Shown here in pieces: positions 23,870-35,139 of a DNA stretch of 64,000 nt (positions are counted from its first letter, which is position 1; each line of letters starts with the position of its first letter). The stretch is from positions 25,916,001 through 25,980,000 of the forward strand of contig NC_079884.1 of the NCBI RefSeq assembly GCF_029227915.1, in the 5' to 3' direction. The position numbers and the translations under genes were made by a program. The DNA comes from Hydractinia symbiolongicarpus (Eukaryota; Cnidaria; Hydrozoa; Anthoathecata; Hydractiniidae). A model generated the notes under the pieces. That model was not told where the DNA came from and ran no database searches. It saw nothing but the letters and a program-made list of their open reading frames with translations.

Positions 23870-26057
23870 CTATCGGCATTGTTTGCAATACCTCTGTCCT
23901 ATTAAAACCTTAAATGTTTCTCCGCCCAAAGGTTTGTTACATTGGGCGCATGCGAAACAGCGATGGTGATAATACTTTCCACGAAACAGGGAGAAATTAA
24001 TATCGTTGCCATCAATTTGTTGTTTACATTCGTCGCATTTATATGCGTTCACGTTGCGGTAGCAATCTTCGTGGTAGAATTCACCATCGTCAAAATGGAA
24101 ACTTTGTCCTGATAAAAAAAAAAATGTACATTGTTGTTAAGTAGTGTTACTTAACTCTTTTGGTATAGGCTTAAGGTTTCCGCTGTCTAACTTCTGACAA
24201 TGTTATCCGTATGACAAAACTTGACACAGCTGTAGTTAAAGACATAAATTAGCATAATTGTTTTATTGCTGACGTCAGATTTTTTTTCTTTACCAATTAT
24301 AAAATCAGAAAAAAATGTTATTACCGAAATCACATTTGTGAATGTTTTGGTCAATATTTGGCATTTTCTTTTGATTTTCTGTTAGGTTTATAACATATCT
24401 TACTATTTTTGCACGCAGAAATGGGTAAAAATCGGGAAATCGGAATGAACAGGTGGCAAAGTAAAAACTGAAACACTTTATAAAACCTCCATGCTTTATG
24501 CAATTAGAATCTATAACATTACCTATTTTTAGAGAGTTTACTATGGCGGTTTTATTAATGTCTAATAACTTGTGACGTCTTCAATAGGTGGAGTCAAAAT
24601 GTTTAAAAAAGTTTCCAGTCAAGTCACAACGTTCCATAAAAATTCATCATTTTTGCTGGAGGTACTTTACCTCATACCAAATAGTGTTAAGAAGTGAAAC
24701 ACCCCTGTAAAAAGGTATTTTTAATTAAATTAAAGAATTGTAGAAACAATATTATTGCTCGTTTTCTCTTAGAAACAACAGAGGGGAGGCATAAAGCTAA
24801 TCATAAGGACCCACTCAGCAATAGTCCCCATGGATTTGCTTGATCATTTCAGAATAACTGGGCACCAGGTTTATGCGTTTTTTATGTCTTGTATTGAAAT
24901 GTCAGAACAGTACGAAAGAAATTTAGTTACCAACCTTCCAGCGACTGTTTACAGGAGTGACATGTAAAGCATTCAGGATGATATCCTTTGCCTTTGTATA
25001 ATTGTTTATTTGACTTGATTAACGTCTTACAGCGAGCGCACCGCTATAATATTAATTCAACTCTCTTAACATATATCGTATTATACAGCATACTCCAACT
25101 TGAACCCAGACCCCTTAGGTGCTTAGGTGTTTTTAAAGAAAGATAAGATTTAAACAAAGAGTATATAACAAAAACTGCATTGGGGTTTTCATTCCAATTT
25201 CTTTTTTTCTTCCTTAGATTTTGATTAATCGAGGCGTAAACAAGCAATTATAGTCCAGGGCTCCTTAGGTTCTTTTGTTCTGGGATGAAACCTCAAAAAA
25301 AAATTTTAGTGACGAGAATAGGAATTGAAATGTAAGAACCAACAGCACATATTTATCCTTCTGATTTTGTTACATTACCAAGCTCGACTCCAGTGCGCAG
25401 GGGATTTCGATAGGACAATCAGAAGGAACAGATTCTCATTAAAAAGAAAATAGGCCTGGGAGCAAGGCTTCTGCATTAAACTATATATTAAAGACTTACG
25501 TCTTCCTGCAGGATATTATAACATTGCTGACAGTGCAATTTCCCACCTTCTTCATGGCATGTCACACCTATAATAAATAATTTATAAATAGTAAGCAAAG
25601 TCGACATATTGTGTGGAAGAGAGCGAATAAACATGGATAAAAATAATCAAATTAAAATAATGAGTTAATCCAGTGGCTCGATCGTTGAATATTATAAAAT
25701 TTATTTTCAAGTAAAAAAAACTTTATCTCCTGCAAGGTCATAAAGTAATAAAAAAAACCTTAGTCCAATTTGTCAACAGCATACCTGCTAAAGGTTTCTT
25801 GCACATGTCACAAACAAAGCAAAGTGGATGATATTGTTTTTCTTGAAAGCGCACTTTTTGGTCATTAATAAAGCCAAAACATTTCCAACATTTCTGAAAA
25901 CATTGAGAAAGTTACACATCTTATAAAGAATGTCTTGCAGATACACCATCAAATAAATTATTCTTAGTGAAGACAAAATTAATCCAAGATATGCGGAGAT
26001 AAATGTTATGAACGTGAACAGTGTATATAAAGTCCTTACCGTTTCTCTCGCAGACAT
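23870..26057 (-). CDS. three-LIM-domain protein (LIM-only)
   Basis: Five exons give 180 residues: 26040-26057 (MSARET), 25785-25893, 25500-25567, 24935-25043, 23870-24108. All junctions are GT-AG and phase-consistent. LIM1 starts CWKC and runs through HPLCFVCDMC to CQQC; LIM2 starts CARCKTLIK and runs through HPECFTCHSC to FYHEDC; LIM3 starts CDECKQQIDG and runs through HHRCFACAQC to YCKQC, then stops. All zinc-ligand pairs are present. The protein is almost nothing but LIM domains, as in FHL- or CRP-type adaptors, which bridge proteins at actin or in transcription complexes. I cannot assign an orthologue. Introns interrupt each LIM domain at its central KPLxG/SLEG point. A decayed duplicate lies downstream on the same strand. 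Confidence 0.88.
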
Positions 26058-28746
26058 ATTTTCTAACTTTTTAATTTAATGATCTGGTTAATAAAACGTA
26101 TAAATGTTTTCCACTCAACACAGTCGATAATGGGCGTTTAACTTATAACATTAAAAAAGTTGTAACGACTCATTCAGTTTGTTTACGTTCATAGCTTTTT
26201 AAATGTTTTTGTGGTTTAAAAGAAAGTTTCCCCGATTTTCTTGTTTATCTTGTTAATAAACCTTTTGCGGTTTGTGCATTCGGTTTTTCCGCCATAATAA
26301 AAAACGATGTAAATAACGGGAAAACGTATAGCTGTAGCTATGCGTGGAGCGATGGACCAAACAACATAAGTGGCATTACAGTTAATAAAAACGGGTGCGC
26401 TAGCTACACATATCAAAAAGTGTAAAAAAAAGCTCTGGATACGAGAGTAAAGCATTATACAGGGGTGAATTATACTTCGGCCACTTCGGCGCTTGCCTAA
26501 GTAGAACTTGGCAATGCAAAAAACTATGTATCCAAAACTAGTAATTGGTCTAACAGTAACGCATAATTTTGTTATAGGCGTTTAATAAGGTTCCTTTGCG
26601 CGCAGGACCCGGGTTATTAATTTCATCTCCACTCGCTTAGGTTTGACTCTCCTTTGATGTGCTTTGCCGAAGTACTGTAGTTTTTAAGGCAGTCAAACTA
26701 CACAATGCTGCATTTCGCTGATTTTGTTGCTCTCGATTCCTTTTTTTTCTGCCGTAAAATCAGTCAACTTCGGTAGACTTTTAAACCCTGTTAAAACAAA
26801 AGAATTTATGGGGTCGTCCAGAAGAATCTTGCCAAACTCGTCGAAATTTACGGAAGGAGAAAGAGTGATAGTCTTCCAGCGCTCCCACGAAACGAAAATT
26901 ACCATGTCTATAATTTCGTAATGATCACTGCTTTTAAAATGACAGTTTTTTCTCGAAGCGTCTCAGGAAATTGTAGCCACAAAATTATTCTTTAAACAGA
27001 ATATTCGTCACCTAGAAAACTATTGTTCATCTTGATATCTTTTTTTTTTCAGCCTTTATTTGATTTCTAGCCATTTTTAAATCTTAAAAAGAAGCAGCCA
27101 CCTACAGTCATGGACAAAATACGAAAATTTAAACAAGGCAGCTAATTTTAAAGTTCGCCGTCACAAATTATTTGTGTTCTCAGCTCCATGCAATTGAAAA
27201 AGACAATTGTTGAAGACGTCAGGACAATCACCGTATTTCATGGGCTTCGACGTGCAAGTTGTGCAGGTGTGCCAGAGAATCCCACTAGCAAATTTTAAAC
27301 GATGTCGACCTGACCTACGCTTGCGCACAAGTTGAAGTATGGACTATTTCATGCTTTTATCTATATTTGGAAAATGAGGAGAAAACCTGCCTTTGTTTAT
27401 ATAGTTTTCCCCACAAAATAAATTGAAACACACAAGGTGGCAAATCAAGTTCATACAAGTGATTATGCCGACTATTTCTATACTAGGCTAATGCAATTTG
27501 AACTTGTCAATGTTCACAGCAGAATTGACGCTTACCAAATCTACACAAAAGTCGGCAAAAAAATGACCAAGTATTTGCTAAGTGACTAATATATTTTACC
27601 GACCAATCATTTTTGCAGTTCTTTTGACGATTCATTTTTTTTGTCAATATCTGTGAGACCCGGTAAGAGCGGGAATACGAAAACAGCCTTATCTTTTTTC
27701 TAAGTAACATTTCAATTGAGCGTAGCAGAGGAAAAAAATAGAAAAAAAGAACGCGATAAAAGTTTAAATTTTGAAATAAAAGAAATAGGAAAAGTAATTA
27801 TTGATATATATTGATTTATATAAGTTTTCATTGTCCTTTTGTTGTTTTTATTGAAAGAAAAATAGCTTAAAAATTGAAATTAAAAAATTTAGCTCGCAAA
27901 AAGTGACTAAATTACGCTAACTTCTGATTTTTGCCGATTTTTTTCTCAATTTTTTTTTGCTAAAAATAGTCTACAAAAAATAGAGTATTGGCAAGTTGTT
28001 GATTCTTACCAACTTCGTAAAATGGCGGGAAAGTGCGATTGTCTTGGGAGTGGGATTGTAGCCACAAAATTATACTGGTTCTGCTAGCTAAGTATATTTA
28101 GTTTCTTATAAGGGTTTTCATTCTAGCAATCATTATTTACATGTTTTTTTCACCAATCTGATATTTATTAAGGTGTTGGTTGCCGCTAAAAGTGTAAGCA
28201 GCCATATAACACAAATGTTGGCTGTATAAAAACTTTGATGTAGCACATTTTCTAAATTTTCTAAGTCTGAGTGAAAGTCTTATTGATGCATTTAACGGCA
28301 CCCATTTAATAAATTGATGCATATAACGGCACCCACTTAATAATACATGTTGTGTGTGTATTTTAGATCGTTGTGCCGCAGCTTTCTTTTAGACCTCTAC
28401 AGAGTAATTCTATTACTTCATGGTTATTGCAATGCGTAGGTTGACACAGAAAAAAAATTATTCTACTGTGAAATAAAATCTTCTTTATATTTTTAAATTT
28501 TTACATTCTGCTGTGAACTTGAAGTTTACAATGTCGTTCCCGGAACATAATGCCCATTCTCCTCCCCAGAGCTTTTTGAGCTAAACCTTAAAAAGCGTAT
28601 TTTCGCGGTTTATCTCAAAGAGTTCTAGGGACGGGAATGCATAACCGTCAGAAATCCTATAAAGGAGACTGGACTTCAAACTAAAAAGAGACGTAAAAAT
28701 AATCTGCATCTCCGCTAAAGTATATTATAATTAGAATAACTAAAAT
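26058..28746. other. intergenic; contains a repeat shared with 18.4-18.8 kb
   Basis: No gene is supported. About 27285-27500 shares patches with about 18420-18760 (ACTAGCAAATTT, TACGCTTGCGC, GACTATTTCTATA, AACTTGTCAA), although the blocks are in a different order. This suggests a dispersed repeat or a rearranged remnant of the LIM duplication. Confidence 0.4.
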
Positions 28747-28752
28747 TTTATT
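28747..28752 (-). terminator. possible polyadenylation signal of the first aquaporin
   Basis: AATAAA on the minus strand directly after the stop codon. Weak evidence, given the AT content. Confidence 0.3.
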
Positions 28753-30333
28753 TTATGCTTGCATCGCAAAATTATTTCTTTTCGTTTCACTTTTCTCATC
28801 AACTTCCTCAATTTTCTCCAACGTCAATTTGAAAACGTATTCATACGACAATGTAGCTAGTGCTGACCCAACAAATGGTCCCAACCAGTAAACCTAAATG
28901 AAAGGTGTGCATATATTGATAATACACCATACTTATACTGTCATATAGTTTAAGTTTTATCTTATACGTTTCTACCTTTGAAGATGTACTTGCCGTAGGA
29001 ATGAAGTAATTTTTTGATACAACGTCTCATTTCAAGACGTACGCGACTACATTTCCAAGTAGAAAGGTAGAGATTCTCCTTATTTCCAATTTCAATGACT
29101 TTTGAGCCTTTTTTATGAAGCGAGCAATGCCAGTAAACGAAGTTGCTCAGACATAAAAATACAGCGAAAAGATTGTTTCGAATGACAGTAATTTCTTGTG
29201 AGATTAAGAACTCTTTAATGAAATAGTCATTTGAAGTTAACTCTAAAAATGTTTATGCTGTTGTGGATGATGTTCCTACATCCACACCTATATCAAAAAT
29301 GCCTCACTTACCCAGTGATCTTGTCTCTTATTCATGACAATAGCAGGACCGAACGCACGAATTGGGTTAAGCGCTGCTCCAGTGTAAGGTATCTAAATGA
29401 AGATATATAGGAAAAAAAGTTAGGAACAACCGTCGAGAACATGAAAAGATAAGTCATTTTTTGAATACCTGATTTAGATAAAAGAAAAAATACCTAAGGA
29501 GGAGAGCGGTAGTCAAAACACCTCTAATTGAGATCTATGTTTGTCGTTAATTAACAATAATTAAGTGAAATTAAAAAAGACATCACAAGATGCTGGATGC
29601 AAAAAAATTAAATAAAAACTCACCCCAACTAATAACCCTATTCCAACTGATAGACCAATAGCAAGAGGAGCCTGGAACCCAGTGAAATTTTTGATTGGAT
29701 CTGTACTAGCCATGACAGTCCAAATCAATTGAAATGTTAAAGTGATCTCCACTGCACAGGCTATTCCTGGCGATATATCCTTATGTACCGATAGCGCGCC
29801 AAGAGTTCCACGAAAGTTCTCTGGGGTGTATAAGTAGAGTAAACCACAACCAGCAACACCTATAGAAAACGTTATTAAAAGCTCAGCATTCAGTAGTGAG
29901 GAGATCATTTAGCAACAGGACTAGATAAAACATTACAAAAATCACAATTTTTTTTTTAATTTTGGTATGACAAATAAGAAATTAGTAACTGTATGATGGA
30001 GAATAAGTTTTCATACTTACTTCCTAAACACTGTGCAAAGACATAGAAGCAGAACCTCGTTAAAGATACATCTCCCTTTATCAACAAAGCGAGTGTGACA
30101 ACCGGGTTAAAATGACCACCACTCACGTCCCAAAAAGCCGATGCTAAAACGGCTACCGTAAAAGCAACAGTTAACGCTATGTGCAGGTGACTGGGTGCGT
30201 TGCCGGAAAGAGATAAACCGCATCCGCATGCAATTATGATGTATATTACAGAAACGAGAAATTCTGCAAAGACTGCTCTCCAAAAATTTAGTTTTTTGAC
30301 TTCATGGAAACCAAGGGATTTGTTTAGCTGCAT
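28753..30333 (-). CDS. aquaporin (MIP family) with NPV/NPI boxes
   Basis: Four coding exons (30021-30333, 29624-29859, 29312-29392, 28753-28893) give 256 residues and six membrane segments with two half-helices. It begins MQLNKSLGFHEVKKLNFW and then AVFAEFLVSVIYIIIACGCG. The first pore box is GGHFNPVVT (NPV instead of NPA) and the second is TGAALNPIRAFGPA (NPI). The Arg of the selectivity filter (NPIR) is kept. By alignment with classical AQP1, the filter Phe, His and Cys positions read Val, Leu and Ala, so the pore should be wider and less polar. QAPLAIGLSV and VYWLGPFVG are family landmarks. An acceptor (TTTACAG) before the ATG and a GTAAGT donor at 31271 suggest a non-coding first exon. 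It is a tandem paralogue of the 35-37 kb gene, with the same exon lengths for exons 2-4. Confidence 0.93.
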
Positions 30334-30950
30334 CTTTTGATTGTTATTCTGTAAAATAGATGGAAAAAATGTTTTTTTAGTGCTAGATCACTGAAATAAT
30401 TCAATCAGAATTACGAAATATTTAATAGCTATCAATTAAAATATTTAAACTAAAAAATTAAATTTTGTCACTTATTGTTAGACACTCGCACCGACAGTTT
30501 AATAAAAAACGATAAAATCAATCTACCTCACAAGTTAAATTTGAAATCCTAGCAAAACTGAATTGACTTGAGAAAATAATAAGCTTAAATAATGATGAAA
30601 TACATCATATCGCATCATTATTATCACCGTTTTTTCAAAGAGCTACAAAGTTCATAAAAATATATACTTTTGTCATACAAAAATTTTTATAAGATATCAT
30701 TTTTGGAAAAATTGATAGTTTCGATTTTGCGAACTTGCTAAAAATATGATGAGATTTTAGGGTTACAAAAATTTGTAATATAGTATATAGAATATAAAAT
30801 ATATAAAGGCTTAAATTATTAAAAGCCAAATGTTCTGGTTCTGATGTGAACAAATTAATATCAAAGTAATTTAAAAAAGATGCACCAGAAATATCTAATA
30901 ACTACAGCGAGTTATTTTTATCAATATATTTATTTTTATTTCACTTAAAG

Positions 30951-31215
30951 AGAGATTTTCACGAATTGAACGGCGAATTCGCTTTTTTATTTTCATGACA
31001 AAATAAATTAGGCACCAAATTCATTGTTTACATTAGTTAACTGCGTTTTGATTGGTCAAAAACTAGCAGCGAAACCTTTAGCCGCGAAAACAGTAGGAAC
31101 TATTTCTACTTTTCAGCGAAGCAAATATTTCAATGCAAAATCAGAACAAACAAAACTGCGCATGCTCAGATACAATTCGCACTTCAATTCGCCATAAAAC
31201 GCTCGGAAATAATTG
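30951..31215. repeat. dispersed MITE-like repeat, copy 1
   Basis: Begins near GAGATTTTCACGAATTGAACGG and contains CGAATTCGC and TGCGCATGC blocks. A related inverted copy is seen at about 51945-52258 (TTCGCCGTTCACAATTCGC, GTGAAAATCC, GCGCATGCGC). It lies in the presumed 5'UTR intron of the first aquaporin. Confidence 0.45.
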
Positions 31216-31271
31216 ATAGCTCACAGGTACTATATGGTTCACCGAATTTATACGACTCTGCAGACTTACCT

Positions 31272-31385
31272 TGTGAATGACGAAACAGTAAAACCAATTA
31301 TCTGGCGATTTAATAACAAAACTTTGAATCAGCTGGAAAGAATCACGTCCGCATACTACACGTTATCTACATGTAAGCACAAGTG
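31272..31385 (-). other. probable non-coding first exon of the first aquaporin
   Basis: Minus strand CACAAG/gtaagt donor at 31271-31266, and a TATA box about 25-35 bases before the inferred 5' end. Exon limits are inference. Confidence 0.4.
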
Positions 31386-31406
31386 AACTAACTCCTACCA
31401 AGCAGG

Positions 31407-31415
31407 TTTATATAA
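31407..31415 (-). promoter_or_regulatory. TATA box candidate
   Basis: TTATATAAA on the minus strand, placed about 30 bases upstream of the inferred aquaporin first exon. Confidence 0.4.
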
Positions 31416-32365
31416 GGATCAATTCAATTTAGGTATAACATAATACAATTAATTATTTCACAAATACCACGAGATTAAAAACTATTTCATTTATGTTTCC
31501 AAAGCGACTGCCCTCATTAAAACTTTGAATACACTTCTTTAAGAGGAAATGACAGGAAATTAGGTGAAATTCTAATCAGGTGGAATAACATTTCAGGAAA
31601 TTTCCATAACAGCTGCATTGTCATTGCTTTTTGGCGGGAAATCTCATTTCCTTCTTGACATATCAAATCGTTTTGTTGATCCATTACACAAGAAGTTCTC
31701 ATGTTTTTTATTGATATCCGGCATGACGATGTTAAATGTTTTACTCCACGACGCATCTTTAACGAAGATATTAATTTTTTTTAAAAAAATGATCGATTCA
31801 TTAGGGTATTGATAGAAGTTTAAAATTAATGTGCCTACAGTGCTATTATTGGTTCAAGCTAGTCCCAAAATGAAAAGAAATTAAAAAAAAATCATTCTCA
31901 ACGAATTGAACAGCAGCCGCATAAAGCATGTTAATGCTCTTGCGAATCATCTATTTTTAACATTAAAACTAATAAAGTTATTGCTACAAAATATATTTTT
32001 TCTCTCTTCTCTCGCACAAAAGGATTTGTATGACTCCTAACCTACGAAAGTTTATGCGATTGTTTTTTTCGATCGGAACAGAAAGACAGTACACCTCACG
32101 CAGTCACGACTTGTCTCTAACACGTTCTCCCCTAAAAAACTAATACAATTTTTTATCAGGAAAAAAAAACAACTTGGCATTAGCGTGAGGTGTTGGTATT
32201 TCTTCATAGATTTAGCGTGATATTGTTTTTATTTTGTTCTCCTTTTTAATTATATTTATTAATATATTTTTTTTCGGAAACCCTAAAACGTTAACATTTC
32301 ACAGTATCGCAACAGGTGGGGAGGGGGGAGTGCGATTAAAAGAAAATTAACCCTCCCTCTCTCCT

Positions 32366-32399
32366 ATTTTAGCAAGGGACGGCCGTCCCTTGCTAAAAT
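32366..32399. repeat. 34-bp perfect palindrome
   Basis: ATTTTAGCAAGGGACGG followed directly by its exact complement, centred on CGGCCG with no spacer. Its GC-rich centre stands out from its surroundings. Confidence 0.92.
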
Positions 32400-33605
32400 T
32401 AATTTATTCAGCCTCACAAATTCAATCTAAATCAAAGTATCAATAATGTTTGCAGAAATTTTGTTGGATACCCTTTTTATATTCTAACATCGGTTTTCTT
32501 TGCTGAGACAAACAATGCTGGGGAGCAATGCTTGTCTAAGCTGCAACAAACGTTCTCACTGTAATTTCAATCTTTATCCTTAAGTTCTTGCTCGGGGAAA
32601 TTTTCCATCCAATTTTTGTAATTTCTAGCAAAAACAGACAGCCCGCTAGAGCTTTGTGTACACCTTCACAAGTTCTTTCTTCGGTGCTGCTTGGGAGCAT
32701 ATTGGTGAGTTAAAACAAGATAAAATAATTAGATTAAGAACTCCCCTTTAAACTTAAATTGAAGCTGTGTTAACTGCTGCTGACTCTAGGGTGTCCTGTT
32801 TCTGCAAAATTTAAAACCTTCACAGACAGTTTAGTATGTTGAATAAGGCGGGTTGGTGCTTCACCCTTCACCCTTTGTGCAAGTCAAATTTTAAAATAAA
32901 CCAAATTAAAGTTTTGTTATAAATTATAAATGATTACGCATGATTGTCAATAACTGTAGCTTGTTGACGAATAATATCCTGGTTATTTTTAATCTGTTTT
33001 TTTTCCTCAAGAAACAGATTTGACTTAAAAGGATATTTCACTGCAATTTCTACTTCCTTTGATAGCACCCCTTGTGTTTAAAAAAGCTGCGTCATGTTAT
33101 TTCACATAAATCTTCATTTGATGGCATGTATGCATGAAATGTTGCGACACAAACAAAATGAAATAACTACTTCGTCATTCTGCAAACACTGATCGATTTA
33201 CCAAATAGAAATGTAGATGAATATACTAGGATGGAGCAAGTAATTAAGTTTTAAAATTTGCATGGGCGGATTTAGGATTTTTTTCCACTGGTGTAAAATA
33301 GTCTCGAAGAAGCTTATTTGCTTTTCAGGGCGAATAAGAACAACTGGTGTGTGGAGGGCGTTTTGAACTCCCCTCTCAACCGGACCACCGCCCTTTAACG
33401 CCGTCTGATGGTCAAAACAACGTAATCAAAGCCTAAACAAGTCGTTGTGAAACTGCTTAGATTCTCATTTTTACTTCAAGTCACGTAAATTTATTTTTTT
33501 TGTTCAAATTTAAACAAGAATTATAAACATCAATTTTTCTTGTTCTTTTATTCATATTAAATATTACAGTTACGTTTTTAATAATACATCAAGTCTTGGG
33601 CGAAA

Positions 33606-33860
33606 CTGTTTCTTCAACGTCGGGGTATAATAGATGCATTTTTGATACCACTGTACTCAAGTTTTGTCGTTGTAGCAAACGAAAATAAACAATTTTACCA
33701 TACAATGAAAACAATAAGAAGCCAAAACCATATGCCAAGAAGTTATGAAATAAATAAGGTTTCACTCAGCTATTTTGATGATAATAGACATTTATTAGAA
33801 AATGCAATCAAAAGTTATGCGTACGGGCATAATAAACTGGGAGATTGGCCTGCACCTTAA
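33606..33860 (+). pseudogene. possible transposon-encoded protein tail
   Basis: A frame ending at the TAA at 33858-33860 reads SYEINKVSLSYFDDNRHLL and then an AIKSYAYGHNKL tail. A DDxRxxL...AYGH tail is one I associate with proteins encoded by cnidarian-type mobile elements, but I cannot name the family with confidence. No start, partner exon or terminal repeat was found. Confidence 0.3.
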
Positions 33861-33899
33861 GTATATTGATCTTATTACGCGCACTTAATTCAATTGATT

Positions 33900-34110
33900 G
33901 TTTCGAGAGTACGACCGGCACTCCACCCCAGCGAACTAAGTTCAGCTGGCTTTGAGCTCTACCCCCGCACTCTCGATTTTTAACAAGGACCCTACGACAC
34001 CAGGACTACGACATATAGCGGAACCACGTGATTAGATGTGTAGGCGACACACTTTTCTCACTAGCACCACGGTTCCACAGCCCGCCAGCCCTGAGACAAC
34101 GTTATAAAGG
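33900..34110. other. GC-rich block with possible RNA-like pairing
   Basis: Unusually GC-rich for this window. CGAGAGT (33904-33910) can pair with ACTCTCG (33969-33975), with an inner CAGCGAAC/GTTCAGCTG hairpin. It is not a recognisable tRNA, because no T-loop is seen. Confidence 0.25.
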
Positions 34111-35139
34111 GTATAGTTCATATAAAGCAATTCACTTTTATTTGAATAACTACTGTGATTTATATTTATATGCAAAACAGGTTAATTAAATATTAAAAAA
34201 AATAAACATTTCCACAACAAACCATTAAAATAAGTTTGAAAACAGAAAACGTTCCAAGTAAACATTATAAATATATATTTTAATATAGTTTTAAAGAAAC
34301 ATATTTCAACGAAAAAACCACGCGGTGATCATGTATCATTAAACATCAGATGGAACCAGTATCGCAAAAAAAAAACTTCCATCACATGATGACATTATAT
34401 GAAACCAACATATAAATTTTATGTTGAAACGAGAAAGCGTAGTTTTGGAATTGGATTGAATCTGTTTCTCATCTTAACAAAGTACAACTTCATGTTCATG
34501 ACATGATAATATCCATATTATTAAATCTACACAATCTATACGAAGACATTCTATCAATCATTCATTTTTGAGATCCACCATGTAACGGTTTAATACTGTA
34601 AAGGTGTAAACCACAAATTAACTCTAATTCTCGCTCCAAAGTATCATCCTCGACGACCTATTCAATCCCTGTTAGAACTACTAACAATAACGTGCATTTA
34701 AAGTTTCCATTTTAAAAACAACAACAGATGCAAGCATGGAAATAAAACAACTGGGTAAAAAACTATTTCTATCATTACGCCGAGCGCTACTCAGAAAGAC
34801 AGTAAGGATTGTTGCCGCTATGATTTGGTGGTTTCTAAACGCGCGGCCTTTTGCGCTGAACGCACACGCTCTATAATAAATTTATAATCTTGGTTAAGCG
34901 AGAAGAATATTTCAGTATATTCAAACCCCTTAAATAAAAAAGGAAAGGAGAAAAGGCATAGTTCGTGTTTTATATTTTAAATGTATATAAAAATTGCAGT
35001 ATAAATTATATATAAAAAATCTGGAAATAAAAACAATAGAAAAAAAGCAATCGCTACTTCTTTTATGCTCAGAGAATAGGTCATTGACGGTATTAGATTT
35101 TGAATTTCAGACTTGCATTTCACAGCAGGAAGTTAATGA

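Larger units (their letters stand above)
31420..35139. other. intergenic between the aquaporins, mostly unexplained
   Basis: Apart from the palindrome at 32.37 kb, a coding remnant at 33.6 kb and a GC-rich block at 33.9 kb, nothing was recognised. Confidence 0.4.
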
